This document shows, in pieces, positions 62,787-64,000 of a stretch of 64,000 bases of DNA; the stretch's first letter is position 1, and every line of letters starts with the position of its first letter. The translations under genes and the position numbers were made by a program. The DNA comes from Trochalopteron elliotii (Eukaryota; Chordata; Aves; Passeriformes; Leiothrichidae). The stretch covers positions 782,918 through 846,917 of the forward strand of contig JANPWX010000163.1 of the NCBI GenBank assembly GCA_024734555.1. Direction: 5' to 3'. Under the pieces are notes generated by a model that searched no databases, was not told the DNA's origin, and saw only the letters and a list, made by a program, of their open reading frames with translations.

Positions 62787-64000
62787 TTTACAAACTTAAC
62801 ATGCTTTTCTGGATGTAGTAGTATATACCCAGTGGATATAAAGTGGCTTTTTTAATTGTGTTTCTCTTTCATTATCTAAAATAGTTTTTAGTTAGCAGTA
62901 CGTTTCAGCTAATGTTTTGATGGAACATCTGAAAATTCCTAGTGAAAAATACATCTAAACTAAACTGCACATAGAAAACATGTAATCTTACACTATATTC
63001 TATGAATATATGTTATACTTGAAGGAATAATTATTTGGATGTTCTTGGTAATTTTTAATGTTCTCTTTAATGCTTTTGGACTTTTATTTTACTCTGCTAT
63101 AGTCATAGAGAGGGGGAGAAGGGAGTGAGAGACAGAATAATTCTATAGAGTGAAGAACAAGTAGGTTTTGCAGTTAGAGGGCTTTCACCTCAAATTACAG
63201 ATAAACAGTGCACAAAATGATTGTCCAGCTCTTTTGTAAATACTGCTGTAATCTAGGCATTTGGCAATTCTTTTTTACAGTAATCCAATACCCATTCCTT
63301 AATCTGCCTGCAATTAATGTGTTGGGGGTTGTTTTTTTTTTTTTTTTTTCAGTTTCAAATGTTCCAGTTTCATAATGTTTTTTCAGTCTGTACTGAAAGC
63401 TGCTTCTGTTCACTGAACATCCTTCCTACGGTGTTCCTCTGGGATGGGGCATTATTTTTTGCAGCTATCCTGTTCACAGTAGGCATTTGCCATCCACGAC
63501 ACTTAAAACGTTCTGTTCTTTGCACCGTCTTCTGGCACTAATAACTGTGACATCTGTTTGTCACATATGAAACCCAGGAGGTGCTGAACACCCTGAAGCA
63601 GTGAGCATCCCTTCTGTGAGCATCCCTTCCATGGGCAGAGGAAAATTATCTTTGCCTCTCAGGTGGGGAAGGGGCTGGCTTGGCTCACCCTTGATTTCTG
63701 TGGTGACATTAAGACAGAGGGGCATGGAGAGTTTCCAAATGCCCATCTCCCATGTACAGATTGTGGGGGAAACTGGCCTTTCCTAGTCTTGCCTCTTGTG
63801 CTCTGGTTCTGGGGAGGAAATGTGAGTGGAGATAATTGACTGCTGTGGCCTGCCAGCAGTGTCTGTGCCCAGGAACAGCTCCCTTGGTGGAGTTGGAAGA
63901 GACGGAGTAGTTTTCTGCTTGGTTGCCTTGCTCTTTGACATAACTAAAGCTTGTATTTTTATACAATTAAAGTGAATAGACTAATAGCCCATCGGCCCTG
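62787..64000. other. Non-coding stretch, no gene seen
   Basis: AT-rich DNA up to about 63400, then somewhat GC-richer to the window end. Frames are short. A T18 run at 63332 followed by CAG resembles an acceptor but opens no convincing exon. Confidence 0.5.
63332..63349 (+). repeat. T18 homopolymer
   Basis: An uninterrupted run of eighteen T, followed by CAG. Confidence 0.92.

Noticed and set aside
1..64000. Endogenous retrovirus, DNA transposon, CRISPR, operon or gene-cluster signals
   Set aside because: No paired terminal repeats, retroviral gene remnants, transposase frames or regular repeat-spacer arrays were seen on either strand; decayed elements could still be missed without a repeat library.

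Overview
This is vertebrate nuclear DNA, most likely from a bird. It is AT-rich and CpG-depleted, and its only clear interspersed repeats are three CR1 LINE copies, two with the avian-style 3' end (variants of ATTCTATGATTC). I see no Alu, B1/B2 or L1 sequence. Crocodilians and turtles also carry CR1, but the low repeat load (about 2.6 kb of CR1 in 64 kb) fits a bird better. No complete, intact protein-coding gene can be read here. The window is mainly intronic or intergenic sequence around one promoter-like CpG island.

Layout. Positions 1-34040: AT-rich DNA with a decayed LINE reverse-transcriptase trace near 2.6 kb, a long but broken plus-strand CR1 at about 7575-9699, a GC-rich block at 13.56-14.36 kb, an A/C-only tract near 16.7 kb, a short minus-strand CR1 tail at 18.7 kb and several microsatellites. 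Positions 34041-35250: a CpG island (about 63 CpGs in about 820 sequenced bases by hand count) interrupted by a 385-base assembly gap (34652-35036). Positions 35251-64000: T/G-rich DNA with a 0.3 kb minus-strand CR1 at 44.4-44.8 kb, some candidate small exons on the plus strand, and two minus-strand stretches (58503-59435 and 62328-62786) with unusually few stops that could be decayed gene copies.

How the parts may fit. Base composition flips at the island: the + strand has excess A and C to its left and excess T and G to its right. That is the skew expected if the island is a bidirectional promoter, with one gene running leftward on the - strand and another rightward on the + strand, both present here mainly as long first introns. 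Candidate splice-bounded exons are listed on the strand this model predicts, but each is weak alone; at least one equally good splice-site pair (45361-45386) has no open frame, so chance pairs do occur.

I found no tRNA, rRNA, CRISPR array, endogenous retrovirus coding region or novel multi-gene system. The observations most worth checking are the skew switch, the hidden promoter core, the microexon candidate at 12383-12415 and the low-stop frame at 58503-59435.
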